This document shows, one piece after another, positions 25,510 to 35,776 of a stretch of DNA of 64,000 bases; the first letter of the stretch is position 1, and each line of letters opens with the position of its first letter. The position numbers and the translations under genes were made by a program. The stretch is from Microbacterium sp. Leaf288 (GTDB lineage: Bacteria; Actinomycetota; Actinomycetes; Actinomycetales; Microbacteriaceae): positions 816,515 to 880,514 of the forward strand of contig NZ_LMNI01000011.1 in NCBI RefSeq assembly GCF_001422925.1, in the 5' to 3' direction. The notes below the pieces were generated by a model, which was not told the origin of the DNA, ran no database searches, and saw only the letters and a program-made list of their open reading frames with translations.

Positions 25510-27264
25510 TCAGGGACGGCGACCGCCGCCACCGCCCATGCCTCCACCTGACACGTTGACCCCCTCCGACACCGTCGCCGCCGTCACGCCGTTCACCGCG
25601 ATCGTGAACGACCCGCCGTCGGCGACCCCCGGCCCGCTGTAGAACACGGCGCCGAAGCTCTGGTCGGCCTCGAAGCTCGCGATCACGGTGCCCGAGGCAT
25701 CCGTCACCGTGACGGTGTCGCCGGCCGAACCGCTGGCGGTCGCGGCGACCCACTGCTGCGAACCCGTCGGCGCCACCAGGACGGACCCTGCGACGAACAC
25801 CTCGCCGCCGTCGATCGTGGTCGTGCCGTTGGAGTCGAGCGCGCCCTGACCGCCGGCCGAGCTCGGACCGCTGACGACCGTGGTGCCACCGGTGATCGAG
25901 ATCGTTCCGTTGGAGTCGAGGCCGTCGCCGACCGCGGTCACGCGCACGCTGCCGCCGGAGATCGTGACGGTCTCGCCGGTGTCCTGCTCGCCTCCGCCGC
26001 CCATGCCGCCGCCCTGCGTGTCGGAGGCGGTTCCGCCGGCTGCGTTCACGCCGTCGTCGCTCGACGTGATGTCGACCGTGCCGCCCGAGATGGCGACATC
26101 CGTCGCCTCGAGGCCTTCGTACGACTCCGTGACCGTCACGCGGCCGTCACGGATCTCGAGGCGCTGTTCGGCGTGGATGCCGTCGTCGCCCGCAGAGACG
26201 GTGACGGTGCCGCCGGCGATGCCGACCGAACCGTCGGAGTGTACGGCGTCGTCCGCCGCCTCGATCTCGATGTCGCCGCCGTCGATCGCGACGACGACGC
26301 CCGCGGTCACGCCCTTGGGGGAGTCGTCCGAGGCCGAGGCGCTCGTGCCCGCGGCCAGCGATACGGTGCCGCCCGTGACGACGGCATCCGTCGCCGCGGC
26401 GATGCCGTCGTCACCGCTCGTCGCCGTCACCGTGCCGCCGGTGATCGCGACGAAGCCCTGCGTGGCGTCGTCGGCCTGGTCGCTCTTGAGGGCGTCGCCG
26501 CCGGCGGTGAGTTCGAGCGTGCCGCCTTCGACGGTGAGCGAGTCCTTGCCGCGCAGTGCGTCGTCAGTCGCGTCGACGGCGATCTCGCCCGACAGGATCA
26601 CCAGGTCGTCGGTGCTCGTGATGCCGTCGTTCCCGTTGCCCGAGACCGAGAGCGCGCCGGTGCCCGAGATCGTCAGGTCGGTGTCGGCGTAGATCGCGGC
26701 GTTCGCGTCCGCGCCGTCGGCGTACGACGACGCGTCCGAGACACTGTTGTCGCTCCCGGCCGCCAGTGAGATGGCGACGTCGTCCGCACTCGTCACGGTG
26801 ATGGCGGGGGAGTCGGATGCTGCGATCTCGGCGTCGTCGAGGATGAGCACGACCTGCGCATCCTCGGGTGCGGCGACCACCACCTGGCCGTCGAGCGACC
26901 CGGAGAGCCGGAACACACCCGCCTCCGTGATGGTGACCGTGGAGCCGTCGACGGTCACGGCGTCGGAGTCGCTCGACGCGGTGCTGCCCGAGAGCGTGAT
27001 GTCCGCAGCATCCGTCTCGCTCCACTCGTCGTCCTTCACCACCGTCACATCTGCGTTCGCGGCGAGCACGGCCGCCGCGCTGAGGTCGGAGTCGACGACG
27101 GCCGCGGTCTCGGTGGTCGTGTCGTCGGTGGTCGCGGTGTTCGTCGATGCGGCGGTCTGCGTCGCGCACCCGGCGAGCACCAGCGCGGCGACGGCCAGAG
27201 GCGCGGCCGCGAGGATCAGGCGGCTACGGCGCTCGAGAGGGCGGTGGTGGGGGTGTCGGCGCAT
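25510..27264 (-). CDS. Secreted carbohydrate-binding (DUF4353-type) lipoprotein
   Basis: A 584-residue protein with GGAGG upstream of its ATG. The signal peptide ends in a lipobox, LVLAGC. The mature part is low in complexity (Ala, Asp, Gly, Ser, Thr) and consists of repeated short beta-turns such as SGGTVDITSSDDG and AIDGGDIEIEAADDAVHSDG, a right-handed beta-helix pattern like the Cthe_2159/DUF4353 polysaccharide-binding family. Asp-rich turns suggest calcium binding. The C-terminus is Gly-rich. It is the last gene of a five-gene operon, its start overlapping the upstream VTC gene by 49 nt, and presumably sits on the cell surface binding the polymer the operon makes. Confidence 0.85.
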   Translation of the reverse strand: MRRHPHHRPLERRSRLILAAAPLAVAALVLAGCATQTAASTNTATTDDTTTETAAVVDSDLSAAAVLAANADVTVVKDDEWSETDAADITLSGSTASSDSDAVTVDGSTVTITEAGVFRLSGSLDGQVVVAAPEDAQVVLILDDAEIAASDSPAITVTSADDVAISLAAGSDNSVSDASSYADGADANAAIYADTDLTISGTGALSVSGNGNDGITSTDDLVILSGEIAVDATDDALRGKDSLTVEGGTLELTAGGDALKSDQADDATQGFVAITGGTVTATSGDDGIAAATDAVVTGGTVSLAAGTSASASDDSPKGVTAGVVVAIDGGDIEIEAADDAVHSDGSVGIAGGTVTVSAGDDGIHAEQRLEIRDGRVTVTESYEGLEATDVAISGGTVDITSSDDGVNAAGGTASDTQGGGMGGGGEQDTGETVTISGGSVRVTAVGDGLDSNGTISITGGTTVVSGPSSAGGQGALDSNGTTTIDGGEVFVAGSVLVAPTGSQQWVAATASGSAGDTVTVTDASGTVIASFEADQSFGAVFYSGPGVADGGSFTIAVNGVTAATVSEGVNVSGGGMGGGGGRRP

Positions 27265-28073
27265 GATGCGTCCTCCTTGGGGGTGGCGATGGTCGGGTGG
27301 GTCGTGGGCGCCGTGCGCTGCGAGGAATCGAACGGGCCGCGTAGCAGCCGCGCCCACCGGTTGCGGGGGAGGGCGGGGTGAAGCGCCGCGAGCCCGGTGG
27401 CGTACTTGCTCACCGTCGCGGGCCGATGGCCGGCCCGCCACAGCGCACGGTCGACGTCGGACGGCCGGGCGCCCGACTTCGTCTCGACGATGGTGAGCCC
27501 CGGAAGGGCGAAGCCCTGTCCGTCGGGCTCGATCCACTCGAGCGCGATGTCGACGGTGGCGCGGCCGGTGCTGTCAGCGGCGAGCAAGGTGGCCCGCCGG
27601 TACCGGGTCAGCAGCGTCGCGTCGAGTTCATCGGCCCGGTCGGAGGCGACCCCGATGGTCGCGAGCGCGTTCGCCACATCGTCGCGGGCGTCGTCGGTGA
27701 GCCGGTCGCGGTGCCTTGGGTCGTACTCGTCGCGGTCTTTGACGGTCGTGCCGCGCGCCCCGCGCGTCTTGATCTCGAGGTACGACGTGCCCGTATCGAG
27801 GTAGCTGCGCGTGCGCAGCTTGAAGCGTCGTCGCCGGGGCTGCGCGGCCATGCGGAAGCTCAGCAGGTCGGGGGTGTCGAAGTACACGGACTCGTAGGCG
27901 AAGTCGCGCGCGCCGTCGATCTCGAGCACGCGCGTGCCGGGGTCGAGTGCGGCGAGCACCGGGTCGAGGCCCGCGCGCGGCACGACGTACTTCCTGTCGA
28001 CGCGAGTGAGGAGGGATGCCTCGGCCACGAGCGCGTCGAGCGAGACCGGGTCGAAGCGGCCGAACGCGGTCAT
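27216..28073 (-). CDS. VTC-domain (polyphosphate polymerase-like) protein
   Basis: A 285-residue soluble protein whose ATG overlaps the upstream DUF4956 stop (4 nt). It has the VTC tunnel residues: LTRVDRKYVVP near the N-terminus, YESVYFDTPDLLSF, RRFKLRTRSY, LEIKTR and a late IVETKSG. VTC domains polymerise phosphate from nucleotides in eukaryotes. Bacterial forms are commonly encoded with DUF4956 membrane proteins and surface lipoproteins, as here, and their product is not well defined. The stop lies 49 nt inside the next gene. Confidence 0.87.
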   Translation of the reverse strand: MTAFGRFDPVSLDALVAEASLLTRVDRKYVVPRAGLDPVLAALDPGTRVLEIDGARDFAYESVYFDTPDLLSFRMAAQPRRRRFKLRTRSYLDTGTSYLEIKTRGARGTTVKDRDEYDPRHRDRLTDDARDDVANALATIGVASDRADELDATLLTRYRRATLLAADSTGRATVDIALEWIEPDGQGFALPGLTIVETKSGARPSDVDRALWRAGHRPATVSKYATGLAALHPALPRNRWARLLRGPFDSSQRTAPTTHPTIATPKEDASCADTPTTALSSAVAA

Positions 28074-28693
28074 CGCGCCGCTCCCTGCATCGCGGGCGCG
28101 CTCGACGCGGTGGTTCGGCTCGTCGTGGTGGGTCGCGTGGCTGCCCGCGGGATCCGGTAGCGGACGTCGACCAGCGTCGTGTCGTTCACGAGGTCGAGCT
28201 CCTGGACGGTGGTCGAGGCGACTGTGCCGCCGAGGCGCTCTTCGAGTTCGGCGCGCAGCTCGCGCTCGTCGGCCACGGCGCGGTCGAGGCGGACGACCTG
28301 GTGGCGCGCGCGCGAGAGCAGCAGCGGGTGGTCGGCCCCCCACAGCACCGCGAGGATCAGGGCGACGAGCGCCGCGACCGGCCACGGGTCGGTCTGGGGG
28401 AGTCCGGTGACGAGACCGATCGCGAGCGCAGCGAAGTAGTACGCCACCTCGCGCTGCGAGATCTCGGACGAGCGCAGCCGGATGATCGACAGCACGCCGA
28501 ACAGGCCGAGCCCGAGTCCCAGCGCGACCTCTGCGGTGCCGAGGACTGCGGCGACGACCATCACCCCGACGTTCACCCCCAGGAAGGCGACCACGAGGTC
28601 GCGGCGGTGGTGCCGGCGGTAGTACAGGCCGAGGCTCAGCACGAGGGCGGCAGCCAGGTCGATGCCGATCAGGATCAGCGCGCTGGTGGTCAT
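28070..28693 (-). CDS. DUF4956 membrane protein
   Basis: A 207-residue protein. Several transmembrane helices occupy roughly residues 5-130 (IGIDLAAALVLSLGLYY, FLGVNVGVMVVAAVLG, LGLGLFGVLSII, ALAIGLVTG, PVAALVALILAVLWG), with the family motif LRSSEISQREVAYYFAALA. The C-terminal third is soluble. It overlaps both neighbours by 4 nt (ATGA), so it is tightly coupled with the glycosyltransferase upstream and the VTC gene downstream. DUF4956 is regularly linked to VTC-domain genes; it may form the membrane channel or anchor for polymer synthesis. Confidence 0.87.
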   Translation of the reverse strand: MTTSALILIGIDLAAALVLSLGLYYRRHHRRDLVVAFLGVNVGVMVVAAVLGTAEVALGLGLGLFGVLSIIRLRSSEISQREVAYYFAALAIGLVTGLPQTDPWPVAALVALILAVLWGADHPLLLSRARHQVVRLDRAVADERELRAELEERLGGTVASTTVQELDLVNDTTLVDVRYRIPRAATRPTTTSRTTASSAPAMQGAAR

Positions 28694-29844
28694 GGGTTCC
28701 TCCCGATGGGGTGTTCGCTCTGATCCATTCGAGCCGCGGCCGCTATGGGGTTCCTATGGCGGGCATCAGACCGGCTTACGAGTTCGGCACGGGGCTGCTG
28801 AGTGCCGAACACGAAGGTGCGCTGCACGCCGTAGCTCGTCACGAACAGCACCGCCTCGGTCGCGACCTTGGCCACGACGAGGGGCACCCCGTAGCGCGTG
28901 AGCGCATCGAGCCACACGATGTTCGACGCCAGGAGCGCGATGGCCAGCACGGCGTAGCGGGCGGCCTGGCGCAGCATCCGTCCCCGTTCGGAGAGCGAGC
29001 CGGTCGAACCGGCGCGGAAGACCACGCGTCGGTTGATGGTGAAGTTCACGGATGCGCTCACGACGCGCGCCGCCACGATGGACGGCACGAGCAGGCCGGT
29101 GAGCGCGTGGAGAACCAGCAGCATCACGGTGTCGACGGCGAACGCCAGCAGCGACGACCCCGCGAAGAGCAGCAGCGGAAGCATGATGCGCAGCGAATCC
29201 ACGATCGGGCGGAAGTGACTCGACGCGTTGCCGTCGAGGTACACCGTCTCGATCGGCACCTCGCGCGTCGCGACGCCGTCGCGCCGGCAGCGCAGCAGCA
29301 CGTTCTGCTCGTACGCGAAGCGCTCGCCCGGCTGGTCGCGCACCCACGCGAGCAGTTCCGAGGGGATGCCGCGCAGCCCTGTCTGCGTGTCGCTCAGCGG
29401 CCACCCGGCAGCGAGCCGGAACACGCCGCGGGCCACCGCATTTCCCGCACGGGATCTCAGCGGAACCCGCCCGGTGAACGCCCGGCAGCCGAGGATCAGC
29501 GTCGGGGCTCCGTCGGCGGCGTCCGCGCGGAGGGCGACGGAGACCCGGTGGATGTCGTGCACCGTGTGCTGCCCGTCCGCATCGGCGGTGACGACGTCGT
29601 CACCAGGATGCGCGGCCATCACGTGGTCGAACCCGGTACGCAGCGCGGCCGCCTTGCCACGGTTCGTGTCGTGGTGCAGCACCGTTGCTCCCTGTGCCTC
29701 GACGCCGGCGAAGATCGGCGCGAACGCCGCACCGCTTCCGTCGTCGACGACGACCACCTCGACGTCGGGGTCGGCGGCGAACAGGCCCGCGACGACCGGT
29801 TCGAGGCGCGAACCCGGCTCGTAGGCCGGGATGAGGACGATCAC
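28690..29844 (-). CDS. GT2 glycosyltransferase fused to GtrA-like membrane domain
   Basis: A 384-residue protein. The N-terminal 220 residues are a GT-A family 2 glycosyltransferase: VLIPAYEPG, VVVVDDGSG, NRGKAAALRTG and the DxD-like TADADGQH. The C-terminal part has four transmembrane helices with the GtrA pattern VSASVNFTINRRVVF. Such fusions move polyprenyl-linked sugars. It overlaps DUF4956 downstream by 4 nt and follows the NAGPA gene by 4 nt, so it belongs to the same operon. The sugar is unknown. Confidence 0.88.
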   Translation of the reverse strand: MIVLIPAYEPGSRLEPVVAGLFAADPDVEVVVVDDGSGAAFAPIFAGVEAQGATVLHHDTNRGKAAALRTGFDHVMAAHPGDDVVTADADGQHTVHDIHRVSVALRADAADGAPTLILGCRAFTGRVPLRSRAGNAVARGVFRLAAGWPLSDTQTGLRGIPSELLAWVRDQPGERFAYEQNVLLRCRRDGVATREVPIETVYLDGNASSHFRPIVDSLRIMLPLLLFAGSSLLAFAVDTVMLLVLHALTGLLVPSIVAARVVSASVNFTINRRVVFRAGSTGSLSERGRMLRQAARYAVLAIALLASNIVWLDALTRYGVPLVVAKVATEAVLFVTSYGVQRTFVFGTQQPRAELVSRSDARHRNPIAAAARMDQSEHPIGRNP

Positions 29845-29848
29845 GGCA

Positions 29849-30841
29849 TCACTCCGCGTCGGCCGCGGACGCGTCGGCGATGTAGAGGATGTCGCTCGTG
29901 CCGCGCTCGCCGCCGTTGGAGGGCGAGTTGACCACCTCGCCGTTGAAGTACATCGTCGACGAGCCGCCGCCGTCGAGGTTGTACGCGGTGGTGGCGCCGA
30001 GGTCGATCATGATGTCGGCGAGCTCGGTGAGGGTGACGCCGGCGCTGTACCCGGATTGGCGTCCGTCGACGACGACGAAGACGAGGTGGTTCTCGTCGAT
30101 GACGCCGACGGCCGTGCGCGGCTGGTCGCCCTGAATGGAGTGGTTGCCGAAGTTCGTGTCGATCTCCGTCGCCTCGATGCCGTCGACGACGGTGCCGTCC
30201 TCGACGATCGCGGGGCCGAAGCTCAGGGTGTTCCACGCGCCGTCGGCCAGCAGCTCATCGGCGGTCGTCGTCGTCTCGTCGTACACCTCGACGCGGCCGT
30301 CCGTGTAGAACACGAGCCCCTCGCGGGCGGGCTCGTCGCGGAAGGCCACCCCGTTGCGGATCACGATGCCGGTGTCGCGGAACCCGTGGTAGTCGCCGTT
30401 GATCGCGAAGATCGCGCCGTTGTCGGCGGCGATGCTGCTGGTGAGTTCGGTGATGTTCTCGCCGAACTGGTCCTTCGCGAAGGCGCTCTGCAGCGTGGTC
30501 GCGTCCGACAGGGTCACGTCGGCGACGTAGTAGGTCACGGTGTCGGAGCCCGAACCTTCGGTGACGGTCGAGATCGTGATCGATGTGGCGCCGTCCGCGT
30601 ACGACGTGCCGGTGACGGTGGCCGCGGCATCCGTCGTCGATTCCGCCGTGGAGTCGACCGCGGAGTTCTGCGCCTCGTACTCCGACACGTCGGCGATCTC
30701 GACGTGCTCGACGAGGAAGCGGTCGGTCGCCCACACGGCCCCTGCGCCGCCCGACAGGGCGACGACGAGGCCGGAGGCGATGACGGCGTTCCGCGCCCGG
30801 CGCTTGCGGGTGCCCTTGTTCGCACTGCTCTTGTTGTCCAT
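29849..30841 (-). CDS. Phosphodiester glycosidase (NAGPA) family exported protein
   Basis: A 330-residue protein. A basic N-terminus and one hydrophobic helix (NAVIASGLVVALSGGAGAVW) anchor or export it. The rest is a NAGPA domain: AAINGDYHGF-like start (AINGDYHGF), GPAIVEDG, RTAVGVIDENHLVFVVVDGRQ, and YNLDGGGSSTMYFNGEVVN with the characteristic DGGGSST. NAGPA enzymes cleave phosphodiester-linked N-acetylglucosamine, and bacterial forms act on teichoic-acid or exopolysaccharide glycans. It is the first gene of a five-gene operon, supporting a role in trimming a surface polymer. Confidence 0.88.
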   Translation of the reverse strand: MDNKSSANKGTRKRRARNAVIASGLVVALSGGAGAVWATDRFLVEHVEIADVSEYEAQNSAVDSTAESTTDAAATVTGTSYADGATSITISTVTEGSGSDTVTYYVADVTLSDATTLQSAFAKDQFGENITELTSSIAADNGAIFAINGDYHGFRDTGIVIRNGVAFRDEPAREGLVFYTDGRVEVYDETTTTADELLADGAWNTLSFGPAIVEDGTVVDGIEATEIDTNFGNHSIQGDQPRTAVGVIDENHLVFVVVDGRQSGYSAGVTLTELADIMIDLGATTAYNLDGGGSSTMYFNGEVVNSPSNGGERGTSDILYIADASAADAE

Positions 30842-31127
30842 GCCTCCATGGATATGAGTCCGACTTACGACGACCTTCGCCGTGCGCTATGAACCGCCTG
30901 GCGCGAGCATGTGCGTTCGGCCAGATCGGAGCGCGCGACACAAGAAGGGGGAAAGTGGTGCGTGGTGAGCAAATTCTGTGATTCTTGTCATCGTGTCGGG
31001 GCGCAATGCACGGCGTATCTGCATCGCGGTCTGACATGGTGGAGGCGTCGCCGCGAGCACCGAAGAGGGTCTCGCGGACCTCCCCGTCGCCGCAGCCGAC
31101 GCTGTCGCACCCGACCCAGAGGAACGC

Positions 31128-32675
31128 ATGACCCGCATTGGCATCGTCGCCGAGGCGCCCGGAGAGACCCGGGTCGCCGCGACTCCGACCACCGTCCCGA
31201 AACTCATCGCCCTGGGCTACGACGTCGTCGTCGAAGCCGGGGCCGGGTCCGCCTCGTCGTTCCCGGACGCCGCGTTCGTGAAGGCCGGCGCGGCCGTCGT
31301 CGACGGTGCCACGGCGTGGTCAGCGCCGGTGGTGCTGAAGGTCAACGCGCCGATGCCTGGCGAGATCGACCGGCTCGCCGACGGGGCGACGATCGTCGCG
31401 ACGCTGAGTCCGGCGCTGCGGCCGGATCTCGTCGAGTCGCTCGCGACGCGGGGGATCACCGCGATCGCGCTGGACGCGGTGCCGCGCATCTCTCGCGCGC
31501 AGTCGATGGATGTGCTGAGCTCGATGGCGAACATCGCCGGCTACCGCGCGGTGGTGGAGGCGGCGCACGAGTTCGGGCGGTTCTTCACCGGCCAGGTCAC
31601 GGCGGCGGGCAAGGTGCCGCCGGCGAAGGTGCTGGTCGCGGGCGCGGGTGTCGCAGGGCTTGCGGCGATCGGCGCGGCCTCCAGCCTTGGTGCGATCGTG
31701 CGGGCCACCGACCCGCGGCCGGAGGTGGCCGACCAGGTCGCGTCGATCGGCGGCGAGTATCTCGAGGTCGTCGTGCCGGAGGAGGCGAAGCAGGTCTCGT
31801 CCGACGGGTACGCGAAGGCGACCAGCGAGGCGTACGACAAACGCGCGGCCGAGATCTACTCGGAGCAGGCGGCCGACGTCGACATCATCATCACGACCGC
31901 GCTCATTCCCGGGCGCCCGGCGCCGCGCCTGATCACCGCCGCGGACGTGGCCTCGATGCGCGCGGGCAGCGTCATCGTCGACATGGCGGCGGGGCAGGGC
32001 GGCAACGTCGAAGGCTCGGTCGCCGGCGAGAAGGTCGTGACCGAGAACGGCGTCGTGATCCTCGGCTACACCGACCTGCCCGGTCGGCTTCCCCAGCAGG
32101 CGTCGCAGCTGTTCGCGACCAACCTCGTCAATCTGCTGAAGCTCCTCACCCCGGGCAAGGACGGTGAGCTCGCCCTGGACTTCGACGACGTCGTGCAGCG
32201 CACGGTCACCGTCGTGCAGGACGGCGCGGTCACGTGGCCGCCGCCGCCCGTGCAGGTGTCGGCCGCGCCGGCGAAGGCAGCGGCCGCCGCCCCGGCGGTG
32301 GTCACCCCGAAGAAGACCATGTCGGCGGGCGCCCGCACCGGCCTCATCGTCGCCGGGATCGCCGCCCTGTTCGCGATCTGCGCGTTCGCGCCGCCGCCGC
32401 TGCCGCAGCACTTCCTGGTGCTGACGCTCGCGATCGTCGTCGGCTTCTACGTCATCGGCCACGTCGCGCACGCGCTGCACACGCCGCTGATGAGTGTCAC
32501 GAACGCGATCTCGGGCATCATCGTGGTCGGCGCCATGGTGCAGATCACGGTTCCCGACCTCACCGTGCAGATCCTCTCCGCCGTCGCGGTGCTGCTCGCG
32601 TCCATCAACATCTTCGGCGGCTTCGCCGTGACGCGGCGCATGCTCGCGATGTTCCAGAAGGGTGAAACGCGATGA
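31128..32675 (+). CDS. pntA: NAD(P) transhydrogenase subunit alpha
   Basis: A 515-residue membrane subunit of the proton-translocating transhydrogenase that reduces NADP with NADH. The N-terminal NAD-binding domain has [10 protein letters not shown] and [23 protein letters not shown] Pro/Ala-rich linker follows at about residue 370, then four transmembrane helices. This is the fused long form, without the split alpha-1/alpha-2 arrangement. pntB starts inside its stop codon (ATGA). The 286 nt upstream, shared with the divergent NAGPA operon, shows no promoter I would assign. Confidence 0.95.
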   Translation: MTRIGIVAEAPGETRVAATPTTVPKLIALGYDVVVEAGAGSASSFPDAAFVKAGAAVVDGATAWSAPVVLKVNAPMPGEIDRLADGATIVATLSPALRPDLVESLATRGITAIALDAVPRISRAQSMDVLSSMANIAGYRAVVEAAHEFGRFFTGQVTAAGKVPPAKVLVAGAGVAGLAAIGAASSLGAIVRATDPRPEVADQVASIGGEYLEVVVPEEAKQVSSDGYAKATSEAYDKRAAEIYSEQAADVDIIITTALIPGRPAPRLITAADVASMRAGSVIVDMAAGQGGNVEGSVAGEKVVTENGVVILGYTDLPGRLPQQASQLFATNLVNLLKLLTPGKDGELALDFDDVVQRTVTVVQDGAVTWPPPPVQVSAAPAKAAAAAPAVVTPKKTMSAGARTGLIVAGIAALFAICAFAPPPLPQHFLVLTLAIVVGFYVIGHVAHALHTPLMSVTNAISGIIVVGAMVQITVPDLTVQILSAVAVLLASINIFGGFAVTRRMLAMFQKGETR

Positions 32676-34087
32676 TCGCGGTCGCCGGCCAGGTCGCAGG
32701 CGCCGCGTACATCGTCGCGGCGCTGCTGTTCATCCTGAGTCTCGCGGGGCTCAGCAAGCACGAGACCAGCCGTCGTGGGGTGGTGTTCGGGATCGTCGGC
32801 ATGGCGATCGCGCTCATCGCGACGGTCGTCCTGGTGGCGGCGGGCGCCTGGGGCGAGTCGTCGGGTGCGCTCGGGTTGACGCTGCTCGTCGTCGCCGTGC
32901 TCGTCGGCGCCGCGATCGGGCTCTGGCGCGCGCGGATCGTCCAGATGACCGGGATGCCGGAGCTCATCGCGCTGCTGCACTCCTTCGTCGGCCTCGCCGC
33001 GGTGCTGGTCGGCTGGAACGGCGCCCTGTATGACACCGGACTCACCGGGGCGCTCGCCGACATCCACCACGCCGAGGTCTTCATCGGGGTCTTCATCGGC
33101 GGTGTGACCTTCACCGGGTCGATCGTCGCGTTCCTCAAGCTGTCGGCGCGCATCTCGTCTAAGCCGCTCATGCTGCCGGGCAAGAACGCCCTCAACATCG
33201 GCGCGCTCGCCGCGTTCCTCGTCCTCACGGTCTGGTACGTCATCACGCCGGAGTTGTGGCTCCTGATCGCGGTGACCCTGCTCGCTCTGGCCCTCGGCTG
33301 GCACCTGGTCGCCTCGATCGGCGGCGGTGACATGCCTGTCGTCGTGTCGATGCTCAACAGCTACTCGGGGTGGGCGGCCGCCGCGGCGGGCTTCCTGCTG
33401 AACAACGACCTGCTCATCGTCACCGGTGCGCTCGTCGGCTCGTCGGGTGCGTACCTGAGTTACATCATGTGCAAGGCGATGAACCGGTCGTTCTTGTCGG
33501 TGATCGCCGGCGGCTTCGGCATCGAGGCGCCGAAGGGCGGCGACGAGGAGTACGGCGAACATCGCGAGATCGACGCCGAGGCCGCCGCCGACCTGCTCGC
33601 CGGCGCCTCCACCGTCGTGATCACGCCCGGCTACGGGATGGCCGTCGCGCAGGCCCAGCACGGCGTCGCCGACCTCGTGCAGAAGCTGCGCGAGCGCGGG
33701 GTCGACGTGCGGTTCGGCATCCATCCCGTCGCGGGACGCCTTCCCGGCCACATGAACGTGCTCCTCGCCGAGGCGAAGGTGCCCTACGACATCGTGCTCG
33801 AGATGGACGAGATCAACGACGACCTGTCGGGCGTCGACGTCGTGCTGGTGATCGGCGCGAACGACACCGTCAATCCCGCCGCCGCGGAGGATCCGTCCAG
33901 CCCGATCGCCGGAATGCCGGTGCTGCGTGTGTGGGAGGCCGGCAACGTCATCGTGTTCAAGCGCTCGATGGCATCCGGGTACGCGGGCGTGCAGAATCCG
34001 CTGTTCTACCGCGACAACGCGCAGATGCTCTTCGGCGACGCCAAAGAGAAAGTCGACGAGATTCTCTTCCAGCTCTCACGCTCGTGA
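32672..34087 (+). CDS. pntB: NAD(P) transhydrogenase subunit beta
   Basis: A 471-residue partner of PntA, overlapping it by 4 nt. The N-terminal half has about nine transmembrane helices, including [16 protein letters not shown] and the conserved [13 protein letters not shown]. The C-terminal NADP-binding domain contains [43 protein letters not shown] and the [10 protein letters not shown] loop. Length and motifs are normal. Confidence 0.95.
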   Translation: MIAVAGQVAGAAYIVAALLFILSLAGLSKHETSRRGVVFGIVGMAIALIATVVLVAAGAWGESSGALGLTLLVVAVLVGAAIGLWRARIVQMTGMPELIALLHSFVGLAAVLVGWNGALYDTGLTGALADIHHAEVFIGVFIGGVTFTGSIVAFLKLSARISSKPLMLPGKNALNIGALAAFLVLTVWYVITPELWLLIAVTLLALALGWHLVASIGGGDMPVVVSMLNSYSGWAAAAAGFLLNNDLLIVTGALVGSSGAYLSYIMCKAMNRSFLSVIAGGFGIEAPKGGDEEYGEHREIDAEAAADLLAGASTVVITPGYGMAVAQAQHGVADLVQKLRERGVDVRFGIHPVAGRLPGHMNVLLAEAKVPYDIVLEMDEINDDLSGVDVVLVIGANDTVNPAAAEDPSSPIAGMPVLRVWEAGNVIVFKRSMASGYAGVQNPLFYRDNAQMLFGDAKEKVDEILFQLSRS

Positions 34088-34132
34088 GAGCGGGAAGAGA
34101 ATCGTCGATGAAGGGCCGCGAGGCGGCGTGCG

Positions 34133-34486
34133 TCAGTGCGCCGCCTCGTAGGCTTCGAGGACGGATGCCGGAACCCGGCCCCGCTCGGACACCTGATAGC
34201 CGTTCTGCTTCGCCCATTCGCGGACGCCGCTGTAGTCCTGCTGTCCGCTGCGGCGACGCTTGCGGCCGGCAGCGGCGGCGCTCGAGGTCGCGCGGGCGGA
34301 CGAGACGGCGCGGGCTGCCTTCGTGTAGCGCTCGAGAGCGCCGCGCAGTGCGGCGGCATTCTCGTCGGTGAGGTCGATCTCGTATGCGACGCCGTCGAGC
34401 GAGAACAGCACGGTCTCGCCTTCGCCGGCTTCCAAAAGGGTTCCGTCGATGTCGTCGACGAGCTGGTGAACGATTCTGCGGGCCAT
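34133..34486 (-). CDS. lsr2: Lsr2 family nucleoid-associated xenogeneic silencer
   Basis: A 117-residue protein starting MARRIVHQLVDDIDG at 34486. The N-terminal dimerisation domain is followed by a basic Ala/Arg linker and the C-terminal DNA-binding YSGVREWAKQNGYQVSERGRVPASVLEAYEAAH-type region with the RGR minor-groove motif. Lsr2 is the H-NS counterpart of actinobacteria and silences AT-richer foreign DNA; the 21-kb island would be a natural target in this genome. Convergent with pntB. The longer reading frame starting upstream is not credible. Confidence 0.95.
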   Translation of the reverse strand: MARRIVHQLVDDIDGTLLEAGEGETVLFSLDGVAYEIDLTDENAAALRGALERYTKAARAVSSARATSSAAAAGRKRRRSGQQDYSGVREWAKQNGYQVSERGRVPASVLEAYEAAH

Positions 34487-34659
34487 GAGGGAACAATACG
34501 CTGAATTGTCGCCGTAGCCTATTGATGAATTCCCTGGCGGTGGATAACCGTCATCCCACGAGGAGAATTCGAAATCGCGAGAATTCGGACGCCACTGTCC
34601 GGAAATGGTCGCGGGAGGCGATACGGCGGGTCCCCTGCCCGCAGCGTCCGGCGGCGGAG

Positions 34660-35583
34660 TCAGGGAAGGATGCCGGCGCGACGCGCGGTGACGACCGCGG
34701 CGTGCCGGGTCGAGGCATCCAGCTTCGCCATCGCGGACTGCAGATACGACTTGACCGTGCCTTCTTTGAGGTCGAGGGTCGCCGCGATCTCGGCATTCGT
34801 CGAGCCGAGAGCAGCGCACGCGAGCACGTCGACCTCGCGCGGCGACAGCCGGACGTCGAGCTCGACCGACGGCTCCGATGCGTCGTGCGAGAGCGCGGCC
34901 AATCGCTGCTCGAGGCGGTCCAGGCGCGCACGCAGCGCGGGGTCGTCGATGATCGCCGCGATGCTTCGCAGCTCGGCGTACGTCTCGCGCAACTCCTCGC
35001 GCGTGGTCGCAGGCATGGCGGCCGGCGCGGTGCGCGTGGGAGAGAGGGTCAGTCGCCGTTGCACCTCTTCGCGGATGCGCAGCTCGCTCGACAGCTCCTC
35101 CGCGACCGCGAAGGCCGGGCGGGCGACGACGTCTCCGACGGGGGATTCGGCCCACGATCCGCAGTAGATGACGCCGCGCGCGCGCCCGCCCACCATGACG
35201 GGGACGGCGAACAGCGTCGCGATGCCCTCACCGAGGACGGCGCGGTCGTAGTCGTGCGTGATGCTGCGTGACGAGCCGTAGTCCAGCGCAAGCCGCGGTC
35301 GCTTCTCGACGAGCGCCCGCCCACCGAGACCACGGGAGGCCTCCACGACGAGCCCCTGGAGGTTGCGGGTGCGGGCACCGTGGATGGACGTGACGTGGAT
35401 CGCGTCGCCGAGCGCGAGTCCGCCGAAGGCGACCGGGAAGCGAGTGCGACGGACGAGTTCGGCCACCGCGTGATCGAGCGCCTGTGCGTCGCCGGGGTCC
35501 CCGTCGAGCGCGTCCACGACGATGCGGACCCCCGCGCCTGTGCGCTCGGGGGTCGGTGCGCGATGCGGGACAGACGCGCCCAC
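34660..35583 (-). CDS. GAF-type sensor and LuxR-family HTH transcriptional regulator
   Basis: About 307 residues from a GTG at 35583 with GGAAG upstream; the frame is open further, so the start is uncertain. The N-terminal part looks like a GAF domain (VVEASRGLGGRALVEKRP, GIATLFAVPVMVGGRARGVIYCG). A helical linker leads to a LuxR HTH: LSPREVDVLACAALGSTNAEIAATLDLKEGTVK, then SAMAKLDASTRHAAV. This architecture suits a small-molecule-responsive activator. Target genes are unknown. Confidence 0.82.
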   Translation of the reverse strand: MGASVPHRAPTPERTGAGVRIVVDALDGDPGDAQALDHAVAELVRRTRFPVAFGGLALGDAIHVTSIHGARTRNLQGLVVEASRGLGGRALVEKRPRLALDYGSSRSITHDYDRAVLGEGIATLFAVPVMVGGRARGVIYCGSWAESPVGDVVARPAFAVAEELSSELRIREEVQRRLTLSPTRTAPAAMPATTREELRETYAELRSIAAIIDDPALRARLDRLEQRLAALSHDASEPSVELDVRLSPREVDVLACAALGSTNAEIAATLDLKEGTVKSYLQSAMAKLDASTRHAAVVTARRAGILP

Positions 35584-35776
35584 GGCTACCTGCTTCCGGC
35601 GTGACGGCGTCCTCGCCGCCTCTTTCGTAGCGTCGACTTTACCAGTCAGGGCGATCGCCCCCGGGCGGGCGGGCCTCTCGTCGAGGCGGATCGCGAGACC
35701 CGCGGGCAGCGCCGTGCCGCGCGGGCCTCGCGGCATGCGGGCGGCCTACACGCCCGCAGCCTCGACCGGCTCGGCC

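Noticed and set aside
30842..31127. A small gene or riboswitch upstream of pntA
   Set aside because: No credible start with Shine-Dalgarno or conserved fold; only a divergent intergenic region was seen.
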